The notes: generated from the letters alone by a model not told the origin. DNA of 64,000 nt from Paracoccaceae bacterium (GCA_021647745.1 JAKIUB010000005.1:1-64000), one strand, 5' to 3'; positions 1 through 8,560 are shown, numbered from the stretch's first letter. Numbers and translations: made by a program.

Positions 1-104
1 GAGGTATTTTTGCTTTGCTTGCGAGGTCAAGCGACGTAAAATACTGAAACCTGACCAATACAATACTCCTGGATAAAATCGCGCGAGTCAGAAAAGCTTG
101 ATCG

Positions 105-130
105 TTTCTCGCGGCCATTTCTCGCGGCCA
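105..130. repeat. 13-bp perfect tandem duplication
   Basis: Two head-to-tail copies of TTTCTCGCGGCCA (105-117 and 118-130) lie in the non-coding stretch before the tRNA gene. No open frame or clear promoter is seen in positions 1-217. The exact identity of the copies suggests a recent slippage event. No function is evident. Confidence 0.8.
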
Positions 131-217
131 ATTGCAAAACTAATGCGAATCTGCATTTATGCCTAGGCTGCTATCAGGGAATATTGCGCCTAACAGCTTG
201 ATTTTCATTCGATAAAA

Positions 218-293
218 TGGTGAGCCGGCCGGGATCCGAACCCGGGACCTACTGATTAAAAGTCAGTTGCTCTACCAACTGAGCTACCGGCCC
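218..293 (-). tRNA. tRNA-Lys (anticodon UUU)
   Basis: On the minus strand the sequence folds as a complete 76-nt tRNA with an encoded 3' CCA (218-220). The 7-bp acceptor stem pairs GGGCCGG with CCGGCTC (one G-U). The D arm reads TAGCTCAGTTGGTAGAGCA, the anticodon stem ACTGA/TCAGT encloses the loop CTTTTAA, and the T arm contains GGTTCGGATCC. Positions 34-36 are UUU, giving tRNA-Lys for AAA/AAG. It is divergent from dapF. Confidence 0.97.
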
Positions 294-432
294 ACACATA
301 GCGGGTTTACTAGGGCTGTGGTTGCGGATGGTCAAGGGGCAATGTGATCAAACCTGTGATAAATGTGCGGAAAAACCGACAGCATGGCGGCGCTTGCTGG
401 CCAAGGCGCAAATATCGGCCTATAGAGGCGAT

Positions 433-1269
433 ATGACTGAAAAAACTTCAGATAACGGCCTTGGATTCTTGAAAATGCACGGGCTGGGCAATGATTTTGT
501 TGTGGTGGATGCGCGTGGGCGGATGGACCCGATGACCCCTGCACTGGCCCGCGCAATCGGAGATAGGCACTTTGGCATCGGCTTTGACCAGCTGGCCCTG
601 ATACGAACAGTTGATGATATCGTGGCCGTGGATTACTGGAACGCGGATGGTTCGCTCTCCGGTGCTTGCGGCAATGCAACCCGCTGTGTTGCACGGCTTA
701 TGATGGAGGAGAGCGGCGAAGCTTCGGTGCTGCTGCGCACGGGTCGTGGTGATTTGCGTTGCGAAAAGGCGGAGGGCGGGTTGATTCGCGTCAACATGGG
801 GCAGCCCCGGATCAACTGGCAGGATGTGCCGCTGGCGCATGAAATGGACACGCTGGAATTGCCCCTTGAAGGCGCGCCCAGTGCTACGGGTATGGGCAAC
901 CCCCATTGCAGCTTTTTCGTGGAGGATGTCGCCGCGGTCGATCTTGATACACTAGGCCCGAAAACCGAGCACGACCCCCTGTTTCCCGAGCGCACCAATG
1001 TGCAGGTGGTCGAGGTGCTTGACCGGAAAAACCTGCGCGTACGGGTGTGGGAGCGCGGTGTGGGCCATACCTTGGCCAGTGGCTCCAGCTCTTGCGCCGT
1101 GGTGGTAGCGGCAGTGCGGCGCGGGCTGACCGAGCGAAAGGTGAGCGTGCATCTGGATGGCGGTGCGCTTGGCATAGAGTGGTGCGAGGATGGTGTCTGG
1201 ATGACGGGGCCAACGATGCTGGTGGCCACAGGCACGCTCAGCCGGGAGTTTCTGGAAGCGGTGCGATGA
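433..1269 (+). CDS. dapF: Diaminopimelate epimerase (second catalytic Cys replaced by Ser)
   Basis: A 278-aa cytoplasmic enzyme of the PLP-independent epimerase family, which converts LL- to meso-diaminopimelate for lysine and peptidoglycan synthesis. The N-terminus KMHGLGNDFVVVDARG is typical. The first catalytic site is intact (NADGSLSGACGNATRC, Cys79). In the second site the usual ACGTGAC reads ASGSSSC, so Ser216 sits at the canonical catalytic Cys and only Cys221 remains. ATG433 is chosen because homology begins just after it and GAGGCGAT precedes it; the frame stays open upstream to a TTG at 322 without homology. The stop overlaps the mtaB start by ATGA. I recall the ASGSSSC form in other Rhodobacterales DapF proteins, so it is probably a lineage trait and not damage. 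Confidence 0.95.
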   Translation: MTEKTSDNGLGFLKMHGLGNDFVVVDARGRMDPMTPALARAIGDRHFGIGFDQLALIRTVDDIVAVDYWNADGSLSGACGNATRCVARLMMEESGEASVLLRTGRGDLRCEKAEGGLIRVNMGQPRINWQDVPLAHEMDTLELPLEGAPSATGMGNPHCSFFVEDVAAVDLDTLGPKTEHDPLFPERTNVQVVEVLDRKNLRVRVWERGVGHTLASGSSSCAVVVAAVRRGLTERKVSVHLDGGALGIEWCEDGVWMTGPTMLVATGTLSREFLEAVR

Positions 1270-2519
1270 AACCTCCGATATTCGAGACTTTTGGCTGCCG
1301 GCTCAATGCCTACGAGACCGAAGCCATGCGCGCCCTGAGCGCGGGGCTGGAAAACACAGTGGTGGTCAATACCTGTGCCGTTACAGCCGAAGCTGTGCGG
1401 CAGGCGCGCCAGCGGATCCGCAAATTGCGCCGCGAAAACCCTTCGGCCAAGTTGATTGTCACCGGCTGCGCGGCACAGATCGAGCCGGAGCGGTTTGGAG
1501 CGATGCCCGAGGTTGATCTTGTGCTGGGGAATCTGGAAAAAATGCAGGCCGATACATGGGCCGGTATTGATGATGCCACGGGCATTCTGGTCAATGACAT
1601 TATGGCTGCAACAGAAACCGCCGGCCACCTGATAGACGGTTTCGGCACCCGCGCGCGCGCTTATGTGCAGGTGCAAAATGGCTGCGACCATCGCTGCACC
1701 TTTTGTATTATCCCCTATGGGCGGGGCAATTCGCGCTCGGTGCCTGCCGGTGTGGTGGTCGAGCAGATCAAACGGCTGGTTGGTACGGGCTATAACGAGG
1801 TGGTGCTGACCGGGGTGGATATGACCAGTTGGGGCGCAGACCTGCCCGGCCAGCCGCCCTTGGGCAACCTTGTGCAGCGCATACTGAAGCTGGTGCCGGA
1901 TCTGGCGCGTTTGCGGATCAGCTCGATTGACTCGATAGAAGCCGATCCGGCGCTGGTCGAGGCGATCAAGTTTGACAAACGCCTGATGCCACATCTGCAC
2001 CTGTCGCTTCAGGCCGGTGACAATATGATATTGAAGCGCATGAAACGGCGGCACAGTCGTGAGGAAGCGATTGAGTTTTGCGCCGAGATGCGCGCGGCGC
2101 GGCCGGAAATTGTATTTGGAGCAGATATCATTGCCGGCTTTCCGACCGAGAGCGACGCCATGTTTGAAAACTCTATGCGGCTGGTGGATGAGTGCGGGCT
2201 GACCTGGCTGCATATATTTCCGTTTTCGGCACGCGAGGGCACGCCGGCAGCGCGAATACCCCCTGTAGACGGGCGAGTGGTGAAAGCGCGCGCTGCCGCA
2301 CTGCGGGCGTTGGGTGCAGCGCGCGTGGCGGCTTACCTGGAGGGGCAGGTTGGGCAGCTCCATAATGTGTTGCTTGAAAAACCGCTTATGGGGCGAACAG
2401 AGGGTTTTGCCGAAGTGGTGTTTGAGCAGCCGCAGCCGGTAGGAGAAGTTGTCAACACGTTGATACGCGGCGTGAAGGGCGGACAGCTTGAGGGAGCGCC
2501 TGTTTCCTCGGGAGGTTGA
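1266..2519 (+). CDS. mtaB: tRNA t6A37 methylthiotransferase MtaB
   Basis: A 417-aa radical-SAM methylthiotransferase expected to convert t6A to ms2t6A at position 37 of tRNAs reading ANN codons. The N-terminal MTTase domain has the three cluster cysteines C11 (TFGCRLN), C37 (NTCAVT) and C68 (TGCAAQ). The radical-SAM motif CDHRCTFC supplies C140, C144 and C147. Downstream are LTGVDMTSWG, SLQAGDN and GADIIAGFPTE. The C-terminal TRAM-like part is short, as in the MtaB branch and unlike MiaB. It is translationally coupled to dapF (ATGA overlap), a pairing I associate with Rhodobacterales. Confidence 0.93.
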   Translation: MKPPIFETFGCRLNAYETEAMRALSAGLENTVVVNTCAVTAEAVRQARQRIRKLRRENPSAKLIVTGCAAQIEPERFGAMPEVDLVLGNLEKMQADTWAGIDDATGILVNDIMAATETAGHLIDGFGTRARAYVQVQNGCDHRCTFCIIPYGRGNSRSVPAGVVVEQIKRLVGTGYNEVVLTGVDMTSWGADLPGQPPLGNLVQRILKLVPDLARLRISSIDSIEADPALVEAIKFDKRLMPHLHLSLQAGDNMILKRMKRRHSREEAIEFCAEMRAARPEIVFGADIIAGFPTESDAMFENSMRLVDECGLTWLHIFPFSAREGTPAARIPPVDGRVVKARAAALRALGAARVAAYLEGQVGQLHNVLLEKPLMGRTEGFAEVVFEQPQPVGEVVNTLIRGVKGGQLEGAPVSSGG

Positions 2520-2546
2520 CCCCTCGCAAACAGATTTTATGCTGGC

Positions 2547-2562
2547 GCAAAAGGGCTTTTGC
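2547..2562. terminator. Weak hairpin between convergent genes
   Basis: GCAAAA (2547-2552) and TTTTGC (2557-2562) form a symmetric stem around GGGC, between the ends of mtaB and the convergent TetR gene. The A/T runs could serve both strands. The stem is short and AT-rich, so termination is only plausible. Confidence 0.3.
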
Positions 2563-2592
2563 TGAAGGCTGTGGGGGATGTGCGCCTAAGAA

Positions 2593-3237
2593 CTACAGGG
2601 TAAGGCCTTTGAGCATAGCTTCCAGGGTTTCTGCCAGCCGCACCCCGAAATCCTGATTAAAGCGGGAAAATTCCGGTTCGTCATAGAGGGATTTGAGCGC
2701 TGGCCCGGGGGTGCCGAGAGGCCAAAGCCCGGCGGTGAGCACAAACAGGATATGAACGGCCTGCTCGGCGCGTGCCGGGGACAGTGCCGGCAGACTCTGG
2801 CGCAAGGCGGCGGCTGTCTGTTGGAGCGAGGTTATCATATCACGTTTGATATCGCGCAAGGTGTCGGTCGAGATATTGCGCTCAAGGGTCAACGCGGTGA
2901 TGCTGATCAGCAGGCACAGGCGCGGACTAGCGTTCAGCGCGCCTGCCAATACCTGTGCGACATCGGGCAGGGGGCGGGGAGCAGATAGCGCCAGCTCGAG
3001 CGTGGCGCTCAGGGTGCGCAGGTCTTCGGTGAGCAACCGCATCAGGATATCCTCGCGGCTTTCAAAATAACGGTAGATGCCGGATTTGACCATGCCGGCC
3101 TGCCTGGCAATGGCGTTAAGGGTGGTGCCTTCCAGTCCTTCGCGGGCCAGAACCGTGGCGGTTGCGGCCAGTATCGTGCTGCGGCGAGCGGCTTTGGCCT
3201 CGGGGGTGCGGGCGCGCTGAAAGGTCGGTTGGCTCAT
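2593..3237 (-). CDS. TetR/AcrR family transcriptional regulator
   Basis: A 214-aa regulator. The N-terminal helix-turn-helix spans about residues 18-62 (TILAATATVLAREGLEGTTL, then IARQAGMVKSGIYRYFESRE), the standard TetR layout. The C-terminal ligand domain is not diagnostic. ATG3237 is used because the HTH lies at the normal distance from it; the longer frame to 3336 runs into the divergent promoter. It is divergent from the molybdenum hydroxylase genes with a 115-bp gap and is the obvious candidate to control them and itself. The effector is unknown. Confidence 0.9.
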   Translation of the reverse strand: MSQPTFQRARTPEAKAARRSTILAATATVLAREGLEGTTLNAIARQAGMVKSGIYRYFESREDILMRLLTEDLRTLSATLELALSAPRPLPDVAQVLAGALNASPRLCLLISITALTLERNISTDTLRDIKRDMITSLQQTAAALRQSLPALSPARAEQAVHILFVLTAGLWPLGTPGPALKSLYDEPEFSRFNQDFGVRLAETLEAMLKGLTL

Positions 3238-3293
3238 GGAATGAGGGTAGCGCACAGACCCTGAATTGGCAATAAGAAAACACCGGTCTGCTA

Positions 3294-3320
3294 TTGACAG
3301 GCAAGATGACTTCATATTTA
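3294..3320 (+). promoter_or_regulatory. Candidate promoter of the molybdenum hydroxylase operon
   Basis: A perfect -35 hexamer TTGACA (3294-3299) is followed 15 bp later by TATTTA (3315-3320), or at 17 bp by TTTAAG. The spacing is imperfect. A strong Shine-Dalgarno, GGAGGCGGAG (3341-3350), then precedes ATG3353. Confidence 0.4.
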
Positions 3321-3352
3321 AGAGACTGAAGGTCACTTATGGAGGCGGAGAT

Positions 3353-3802
3353 ATGGAACTGATGGTAAACGGTGAGGCCCACAGCGTGGAGGCCCCTGAC
3401 GATATGCCGCTTCTTTGGGTTTTGCGCGATATGCTTGATATAAAGGGACCAAAATTCGGGTGTGGGGTCGGAGCCTGCGGAGCTTGCACGGTGCTAATTG
3501 CCGGCGAGCCGGTGCGCAGTTGTGTGATGGTGGTGGCCGATGTTGAAGGCGCGATTACCACTATAGAAGGCCTGCCTGAAGGTGAGCGCCTGCACAGGGT
3601 GCAGCAGGCCTGGATCAAGCATGAGGTGCCGCAATGTGGATATTGCCAGGCCGGACAGATACTGACCGCCGTGGCGTTTCTAGAGCGTAACCCCGAGCCG
3701 ACAGATGCCGACATCGACGCGGAGATGACCAATCTTTGTCGTTGTGGCACTTACCCGCGTTTGCGCGCCGCGATCAAAACCGCTGCCGGAATGGAGGGCT
3801 GA
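3353..3802 (+). CDS. [2Fe-2S] subunit of a xanthine-dehydrogenase-family hydroxylase
   Basis: A 149-aa electron-transfer subunit with two [2Fe-2S] domains. The plant-ferredoxin-like cluster has KFGCGVGACGACTVLI followed by a distant Cys (VRSCVM). The second domain has QCGYCQAGQ and LCRCGTYPRL. It matches the small subunit of isoquinoline 1-oxidoreductase/aldehyde dehydrogenase types (IorA-like). It has no signal peptide of its own and is presumably exported folded, bound to the Tat-tagged large subunit encoded 4 bp downstream. No FAD subunit is encoded, so electrons should leave to another carrier such as a cytochrome c, which is not encoded here. Confidence 0.93.
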   Translation: MELMVNGEAHSVEAPDDMPLLWVLRDMLDIKGPKFGCGVGACGACTVLIAGEPVRSCVMVVADVEGAITTIEGLPEGERLHRVQQAWIKHEVPQCGYCQAGQILTAVAFLERNPEPTDADIDAEMTNLCRCGTYPRLRAAIKTAAGMEG

Positions 3803-3805
3803 ACC

Positions 3806-6082
3806 ATGGGTAAAATTGCAAAATATACAAGGCGCGGATTTATGGGGCTGGGCATTGCTGCGGCTGGTGGGCTGGCGGTCGGCTATTATTATTATAAAAA
3901 ACCTTATCCCAATCCTCTGCCCGACCGGCTGGAGCCGGGTCACTTTTCCTTTACACCTTATGTGATTATCGGCACCGATGGCGCTATCACCATCATCACC
4001 CCGCGCGCCGAAATGGGGCAGGGAACCCACACCACTCTGGCGGCTTTTGTGGCCGAAGAGCTGGATGTGGATATGAACCAGATAACCACCGATCATGGTC
4101 CTGCCGCGCCGGTATACTATAATACTGCAGCAATGGCCGAGGGTGGGCCACACCCCTTCTTTGAAGACGGCTTTGTTGCCGAGGCCCTGCGCAGTGCAAT
4201 GGGAGTGCTTGGCAAGTTTCTGGCACTTCAGATCACCGGCGGCTCTACCGCGATGATTGACGGATTTGACAAAATGCGCGAGGCAGGGGCAATGGCGCGC
4301 GAGGTGCTGAAAATGGCAGCTGCGGCACGCTGGGGGGTGTCGCTCGAACTGCTGACAACCGCGAGCGGTGAAGTGCTGCACCCCGATGGCACGCGGCTGG
4401 GCTATGGAGATATCGCGGCAGAGGCGGCTTTGCTGGAAGCACCTAAATCGGTGGTGCTGAAAGACCCGTCCGAATGGCGGATACTGGGCAAAAGCCAGAC
4501 CAGAGTCGAACTGCTGGATAAGGTGACAGGTGCGCCTATTTTCGGGATAGATGTGGAGCTGCCGGACATGCTACATGCCACCGTGGCGATGGCACCGCGC
4601 TTTGGCACCAAGCCGTTGAGCGCTGATAAGGCGGCCGCGCTGGCCACCCCCGGGGTGCTGAATGTAGTAGAAATATCTACTGCAACAGTAACTGGTTTTG
4701 CCGTCATTGCCAGCAATACCTGGGCGGCTTTTGAGGGCGCACGCGCGTTGGCCCCAACCTGGGGGGCAGCATCCTACCCCAATGACAGCGCCGGGCTGAC
4801 CGCGCTTTTCGAGCGGGCGCTGGAGGATGAAGCAAGCTTTACGTTTGGCGGTGAAGGCGATGCGATTGAAGCATTGCAAGGTGCAACAGATGTTATAGAG
4901 GCGCGCTACAGCGTTCCCTATCTGGCCCACACAACCATGGAGCCGATGAATGCTACCGCGCAGTTGCAAAACGGCAAGTTGCAGCTTTGGGTTGGCACTC
5001 AAGCTCCGGGGCTGGCAAAGATGGTCGCGGCAGATTTGCTTGGTATAGATGCGGATAATGTCGAGGTTGTAACCACCCGTATGGGGGGTGGCTTTGGCCG
5101 GCGCGCCGAGGTTGACGCAGCGGTTTACGCGGCATTGGTCGCCGCCGAAACCGGTGGCAGGCCGGTAAAGGTAACCTGGAGCCGGGAGGAAGATATCCGC
5201 CATGATGCTTTTCGGCCAATGTCGCTGGCGCATCTGCGTGGCACAATAAAGGATGGCATGCCCGAAGCGCTGGATATGAAGGTGGCCGCACCCTCAATTT
5301 TAAAATCGCTTCTGGCGCGGACTTTCCCCAGTATGAACTCACCGGGCAATGAGCGCGCTATCCTTGATGGGGCATTTGACCAGCCCTACAGTTGGCCCCA
5401 TGCCCGCTTTGCCGCGCATCAGGTAGATACTGATATTCCGGTGGGGTTTTGGCGCTCGGTGGGTTATTCGGGGAACGGGTTTATCTTTGAAAGCTTTCTG
5501 GACGAGCTGGCGGCAAGCGGCGGGCAAGATCCGCTGGAAATGCGGCTGGCAATGATGAAAGACCCACGCCATGCTCCGGCGCGCGAGGTACTGAAGGCCG
5601 TGGCTGAAATGGCAAGCTGGGGGCAGAGCCTGCCCGAAGGCGTCGGGCAGGGAATCGCGCATGTGCTTTCTTTTGGCACATGGGTGGCCGAGGTGGTTCA
5701 GGTGGATATGCGTAGCGGTGCGGTGAAGATAGACAAGGTTTGGGCGGCGGCGGACCCGGGGCTGGTGCTTGATCCGGCCAATTTCAGCGACCAGATATCC
5801 TCGGGAATTATCTACGGGCTGTCTGCGGCAATCGGACAGCAGATTACCTTTTCCGATGGTATGGTCGAGCAAGAAAATTTTTATGATTACGATGCGTTGC
5901 GCATGGCTGGATGCCCTGAGATCGAGGTGGCCCTGCTGGAAAATTCGCCGCGTATGGGCGGGGCTGGCGAGCCGGGCACGCCGCCTGTGGCTGCCGCGCT
6001 GGGCAATGCGATATTTGCGGCATCCGGGCAAAGGCTGCGGGCGCTACCCTTCGGAAATGCGGTGGGGTTTGATTTGGGTTAG
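3806..6082 (+). CDS. Tat-exported molybdopterin-binding hydroxylase large subunit
   Basis: A 758-aa catalytic subunit of the IorB-like branch of the xanthine dehydrogenase family. The N-terminus TRRGFMGLGIAAAGGLAVG is a twin-arginine signal or anchor followed by YYYYKK, so the enzyme should be periplasmic. Molybdopterin-contact motifs are MGQGTHTTL (near residue 70) and MGGGFGRR (near 430). The active-site Glu is in GGAGEPGTPP (about E722). Members oxidise aldehydes or N-heterocycles with water as the oxygen source and usually carry a molybdopterin-cytosine dinucleotide cofactor. The substrate cannot be read from sequence. The divergent TetR regulator suggests induction by a xenobiotic or aldehyde. 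Confidence 0.92.
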   Translation: MGKIAKYTRRGFMGLGIAAAGGLAVGYYYYKKPYPNPLPDRLEPGHFSFTPYVIIGTDGAITIITPRAEMGQGTHTTLAAFVAEELDVDMNQITTDHGPAAPVYYNTAAMAEGGPHPFFEDGFVAEALRSAMGVLGKFLALQITGGSTAMIDGFDKMREAGAMAREVLKMAAAARWGVSLELLTTASGEVLHPDGTRLGYGDIAAEAALLEAPKSVVLKDPSEWRILGKSQTRVELLDKVTGAPIFGIDVELPDMLHATVAMAPRFGTKPLSADKAAALATPGVLNVVEISTATVTGFAVIASNTWAAFEGARALAPTWGAASYPNDSAGLTALFERALEDEASFTFGGEGDAIEALQGATDVIEARYSVPYLAHTTMEPMNATAQLQNGKLQLWVGTQAPGLAKMVAADLLGIDADNVEVVTTRMGGGFGRRAEVDAAVYAALVAAETGGRPVKVTWSREEDIRHDAFRPMSLAHLRGTIKDGMPEALDMKVAAPSILKSLLARTFPSMNSPGNERAILDGAFDQPYSWPHARFAAHQVDTDIPVGFWRSVGYSGNGFIFESFLDELAASGGQDPLEMRLAMMKDPRHAPAREVLKAVAEMASWGQSLPEGVGQGIAHVLSFGTWVAEVVQVDMRSGAVKIDKVWAAADPGLVLDPANFSDQISSGIIYGLSAAIGQQITFSDGMVEQENFYDYDALRMAGCPEIEVALLENSPRMGGAGEPGTPPVAAALGNAIFAASGQRLRALPFGNAVGFDLG

Positions 6083-6171
6083 GCCACCGCGCCCCTGCAT
6101 CTAAAACAGCGTGCTGCAGGAAGCCAGCGTGCAGTTGGCGGGAGTGTTAAGCCGGGGTGGGAATTGTATGC

Positions 6172-6196
6172 TTGACAAACTGGACCAGTTGGTCAA
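6172..6196 (+). promoter_or_regulatory. 25-bp operator-like dyad at the F420 operon promoter
   Basis: The arms TTGACAAACTGG (6172-6183) and CCAGTTGGTCAA (6185-6196) are reverse complements at 11 of 12 positions around one central base. A second, offset dyad, GACC-AGTT-GGTC (6183-6194), has the geometry of TetR-family operators. The left arm begins with TTGACA, usable as a -35 with AAAATT (6195-6200) 17 bp downstream; TATGCT (6167-6172) is an alternative -10. The dyad ends 10 bp before the cofG ATG and leaves no Shine-Dalgarno, so the transcript may be leaderless or nearly so. Repressor binding here would block transcription. Confidence 0.65.
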
Positions 6197-6206
6197 AATT
6201 TGACGT

Positions 6207-7358
6207 ATGAGCGCCGAAACCCTTAAAATTGACAAAGCTAGCGGGCTGGGTGCGACCAGTGGCACCGCGCTGAAAGCACTAATGGCCCGGGCCTGTGCGG
6301 TGCGCTTGGCCCATTGGGGCCATACCGTCACCTATTCGCGCAAGGTGTTTGTGCCGCTTACGAATATGTGCCGCGATACCTGCACCTATTGCAGCTTTGT
6401 AAAAACACCGGATGATCCGGCTGCCAACTATATGACCCCCGAACAGGTGTTGGCTACCGCGCGGCAGGGCGAGGCTGCGGGCTGCAAGGAGCTGCTTTTC
6501 AGCCTTGGGGAGCGGCCCGAGCTGCGCTATCCCGAGGCAGCGGCGGCGTTGGAAAAGCTGGGATATGCAACCACCAACGAATATCTCCGCGCTATGTGCG
6601 CGCTGGTTTTGGCCAAAACCACCCTGCTGCCGCATGTGAATGCCGGCACGCTTACGGATGCCGAGATCGATATGCTCAAGCCGGTATCGGCCTCGATGGG
6701 CATGATGCTGGAAACCGTTTCCCGCCGCCTGACCCGCAAGGGCATGCCCCACCACGCCTGCCCCGACAAAACCCCCGTGCAGCGATTGCGCACCCTGGAG
6801 CGGGCAGGGCAGCGCGGCGTGCCCTTCACCACCGGCCTGCTGATCGGCATTGGCGAAACATGGGCCGAGCGGGTGGAAAGCCTCGCCGCCATCAATGCCG
6901 CCCATGCCCGCCACGGGCATGTTCAGGAGGTTATCATCCAGAACTTCCAGCAAAAGCCCGGCATTGGCATGGCGGATCACCCCGAGCCAAGCTTAAACGA
7001 CATGCTGCGCACGCTGGCCGTGGCCCGCCTGATGCTGGCGCCTGAAATAAGCCTGCAAGCCCCGCCGAACCTTTCCGTCCGCCATGCGGAATACCTGAAG
7101 GCGGGGATGAACGATTGGGGCGGCATTTCGCCGGTGACGGTTGATTTCATCAACCCCGACCACGCGTGGCCACAAATTGACGAGCTGGCGAGGGCCACCG
7201 CAAATGCCGGCCTTCAGCTGCAAGAGCGCCTGACGATTTATCCTGATTTCCTGAAACGCCCGGACCGTTTTATGGACCCTTCTCTCACCGCGCGTATCAA
7301 AGACATGGCCCGCCCCGACGGCCTTGCCCGCGTTCAGTGCCTTGGAGCTTCAACATGA
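6207..7358 (+). CDS. cofG: FO synthase subunit 1, CofG (radical SAM)
   Basis: A 383-aa radical-SAM enzyme that, after CofH, closes the deazaflavin ring of FO (8-hydroxy-5-deazariboflavin). The cluster motif CRDTCTYC gives C55, C59 and C62 within PLTNMCRDTCTYCSF. Other family features are LLFSLGERPE, LPHVNAGTL, GMMLETVSRRL and TGLLIGIGE. Actinobacteria fuse this with CofH as FbiC; here the genes are separate and overlap by ATGA. It is the first gene of a seven-gene operon. No ribosome-binding site precedes ATG6207. Confidence 0.96.
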   Translation: MSAETLKIDKASGLGATSGTALKALMARACAVRLAHWGHTVTYSRKVFVPLTNMCRDTCTYCSFVKTPDDPAANYMTPEQVLATARQGEAAGCKELLFSLGERPELRYPEAAAALEKLGYATTNEYLRAMCALVLAKTTLLPHVNAGTLTDAEIDMLKPVSASMGMMLETVSRRLTRKGMPHHACPDKTPVQRLRTLERAGQRGVPFTTGLLIGIGETWAERVESLAAINAAHARHGHVQEVIIQNFQQKPGIGMADHPEPSLNDMLRTLAVARLMLAPEISLQAPPNLSVRHAEYLKAGMNDWGGISPVTVDFINPDHAWPQIDELARATANAGLQLQERLTIYPDFLKRPDRFMDPSLTARIKDMARPDGLARVQCLGAST

Positions 7359-8560
7359 GCCAATCTGTTACGCAAATTCTGGAGCGTGTGTCCGAGGGCC
7401 GCGAGGTTTCCCAAGCCGAAGCCACGGTGCTTTACGGGGCCAAGGGGGCTGATCTGAAGTCGATTTGCGAGGTGGCTGACGGGCTGCGCCGCAAGGTGAA
7501 TGGCGAGCGCGTTGGCTTTGTGGTCAACCGCAATATCAACTTCACCAATATCTGCTATATGGGCTGCACCTTTTGCGGCTTTGCCAAACGGCGCGAGGAC
7601 GAGGACGCGGAGTGGCTGACGCTCGACACCATCGTGGAGCGCGCGCGAGAGGCCGCCACGCGCGGTGCCACCGAGGTTTGCATTCAGGGCGGCATCCACC
7701 CCAAAATGCCCGGCACTTATTACCGCGATATCCTATTGGCCATCAAATCCGAGCTTCCCGATATGGATATCCACGCCTTTTCACCGTTTGAAATCTGGTA
7801 TGGGGCGGCGAAGATGAAGCTCTCTTATGCCGATTTCATTCAGGATCTCAAGGAATGCGGCCTAGGCAGCATCCCCGGAACTGCTGCCGAGATTCTGGAT
7901 ACCGAGGTGCGAAAGCTGCTGACCAAAGACAAACTCAGCACCGCCAAGTGGGTCGAGATAATCCGCGCCGCGCACGGGCTGGGTGTGCCGACCACCGCCA
8001 CCATCATGTATGGCCATGTGGACGGGCCAGAGCATTGGGCGGCGCATATGGCGCTGTTGCGCGATATCCAGAAGGAAACCGGCGGTTTTACCGAGCTGGT
8101 GCCGCTTTCTTTTGTGCATTATGACAGCCCGCTTTACCTTGATAATCCGGGCAAGGTCCGCCCCGGCCCGAGCGTGGACGAGGTGGAAGCGATGCATGCC
8201 GTCAGCCGGATATTTCTGCACGGGCAGATTGATAATATTCAGACCAGCTGGACCAAGCTTGGCCCTGAACGCGCACAGGGGATGCTTTCAAAAGGCGTGA
8301 ATGATTTTGGCGGCACCTTGATGAACGAGAGCATTTCGAGGGCGGCGGGCAGCGAACACGGCCAAGAGGTGACGGCCTTCGAGATGGTGCAGATCATCCG
8401 TGCTGCGGGGCGCATTCCGGTGCAAAGAAACACCCGCTATGAGGTGCTGGAAGAATTTGCCAGCCATGATCCGGCGCATCAAGCCCCATTGGTGGAGCGG
8501 CAGGGTGAGCCGCTGGATTTCATGCTGGATCTGCCCTCTTTTTTGAAGGAAGCGGTATGA
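7355..8560 (+). CDS. cofH: FO synthase subunit 2, CofH (radical SAM)
   Basis: A 401-aa radical-SAM enzyme that joins a tyrosine-derived radical to 5-amino-6-(D-ribitylamino)uracil in FO synthesis. The cluster motif CYMGCTFC (C67, C71, C74) lies in NINFTNICYMGCTFCGFAK. Later motifs are EVCIQGGIHP, HAFSPFEI, LGSIPGTAAEIL and NDFGGTLMNE. ATG7355 is preferred over the in-frame GTG7337 because it overlaps the cofG stop by ATGA and the family N-terminus follows. The 5'-deoxyadenosyl and riboflavin-pathway substrates must come from general metabolism; no rib genes are nearby. Confidence 0.96.
   Translation: MSQSVTQILERVSEGREVSQAEATVLYGAKGADLKSICEVADGLRRKVNGERVGFVVNRNINFTNICYMGCTFCGFAKRREDEDAEWLTLDTIVERAREAATRGATEVCIQGGIHPKMPGTYYRDILLAIKSELPDMDIHAFSPFEIWYGAAKMKLSYADFIQDLKECGLGSIPGTAAEILDTEVRKLLTKDKLSTAKWVEIIRAAHGLGVPTTATIMYGHVDGPEHWAAHMALLRDIQKETGGFTELVPLSFVHYDSPLYLDNPGKVRPGPSVDEVEAMHAVSRIFLHGQIDNIQTSWTKLGPERAQGMLSKGVNDFGGTLMNESISRAAGSEHGQEVTAFEMVQIIRAAGRIPVQRNTRYEVLEEFASHDPAHQAPLVERQGEPLDFMLDLPSFLKEAV

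Noticed and set aside
633..2363. A 576-aa open frame on the minus strand
   Set aside because: It lies antisense to dapF and mtaB, both with intact catalytic motifs, and its protein has no recognisable domain. Long antisense frames are common in GC-rich genes.
3256..3289. AGACC...GGTCT inverted repeat before the molybdenum hydroxylase genes
   Set aside because: The arms are only 5 bp and about 24 bp apart, unlike TetR operators; likely chance.
6207..8560. A fused FbiC-type FO synthase
   Set aside because: A clear stop and new ATG (ATGA, 7355-7358) separate cofG and cofH, each with its own CxxxCxxC.
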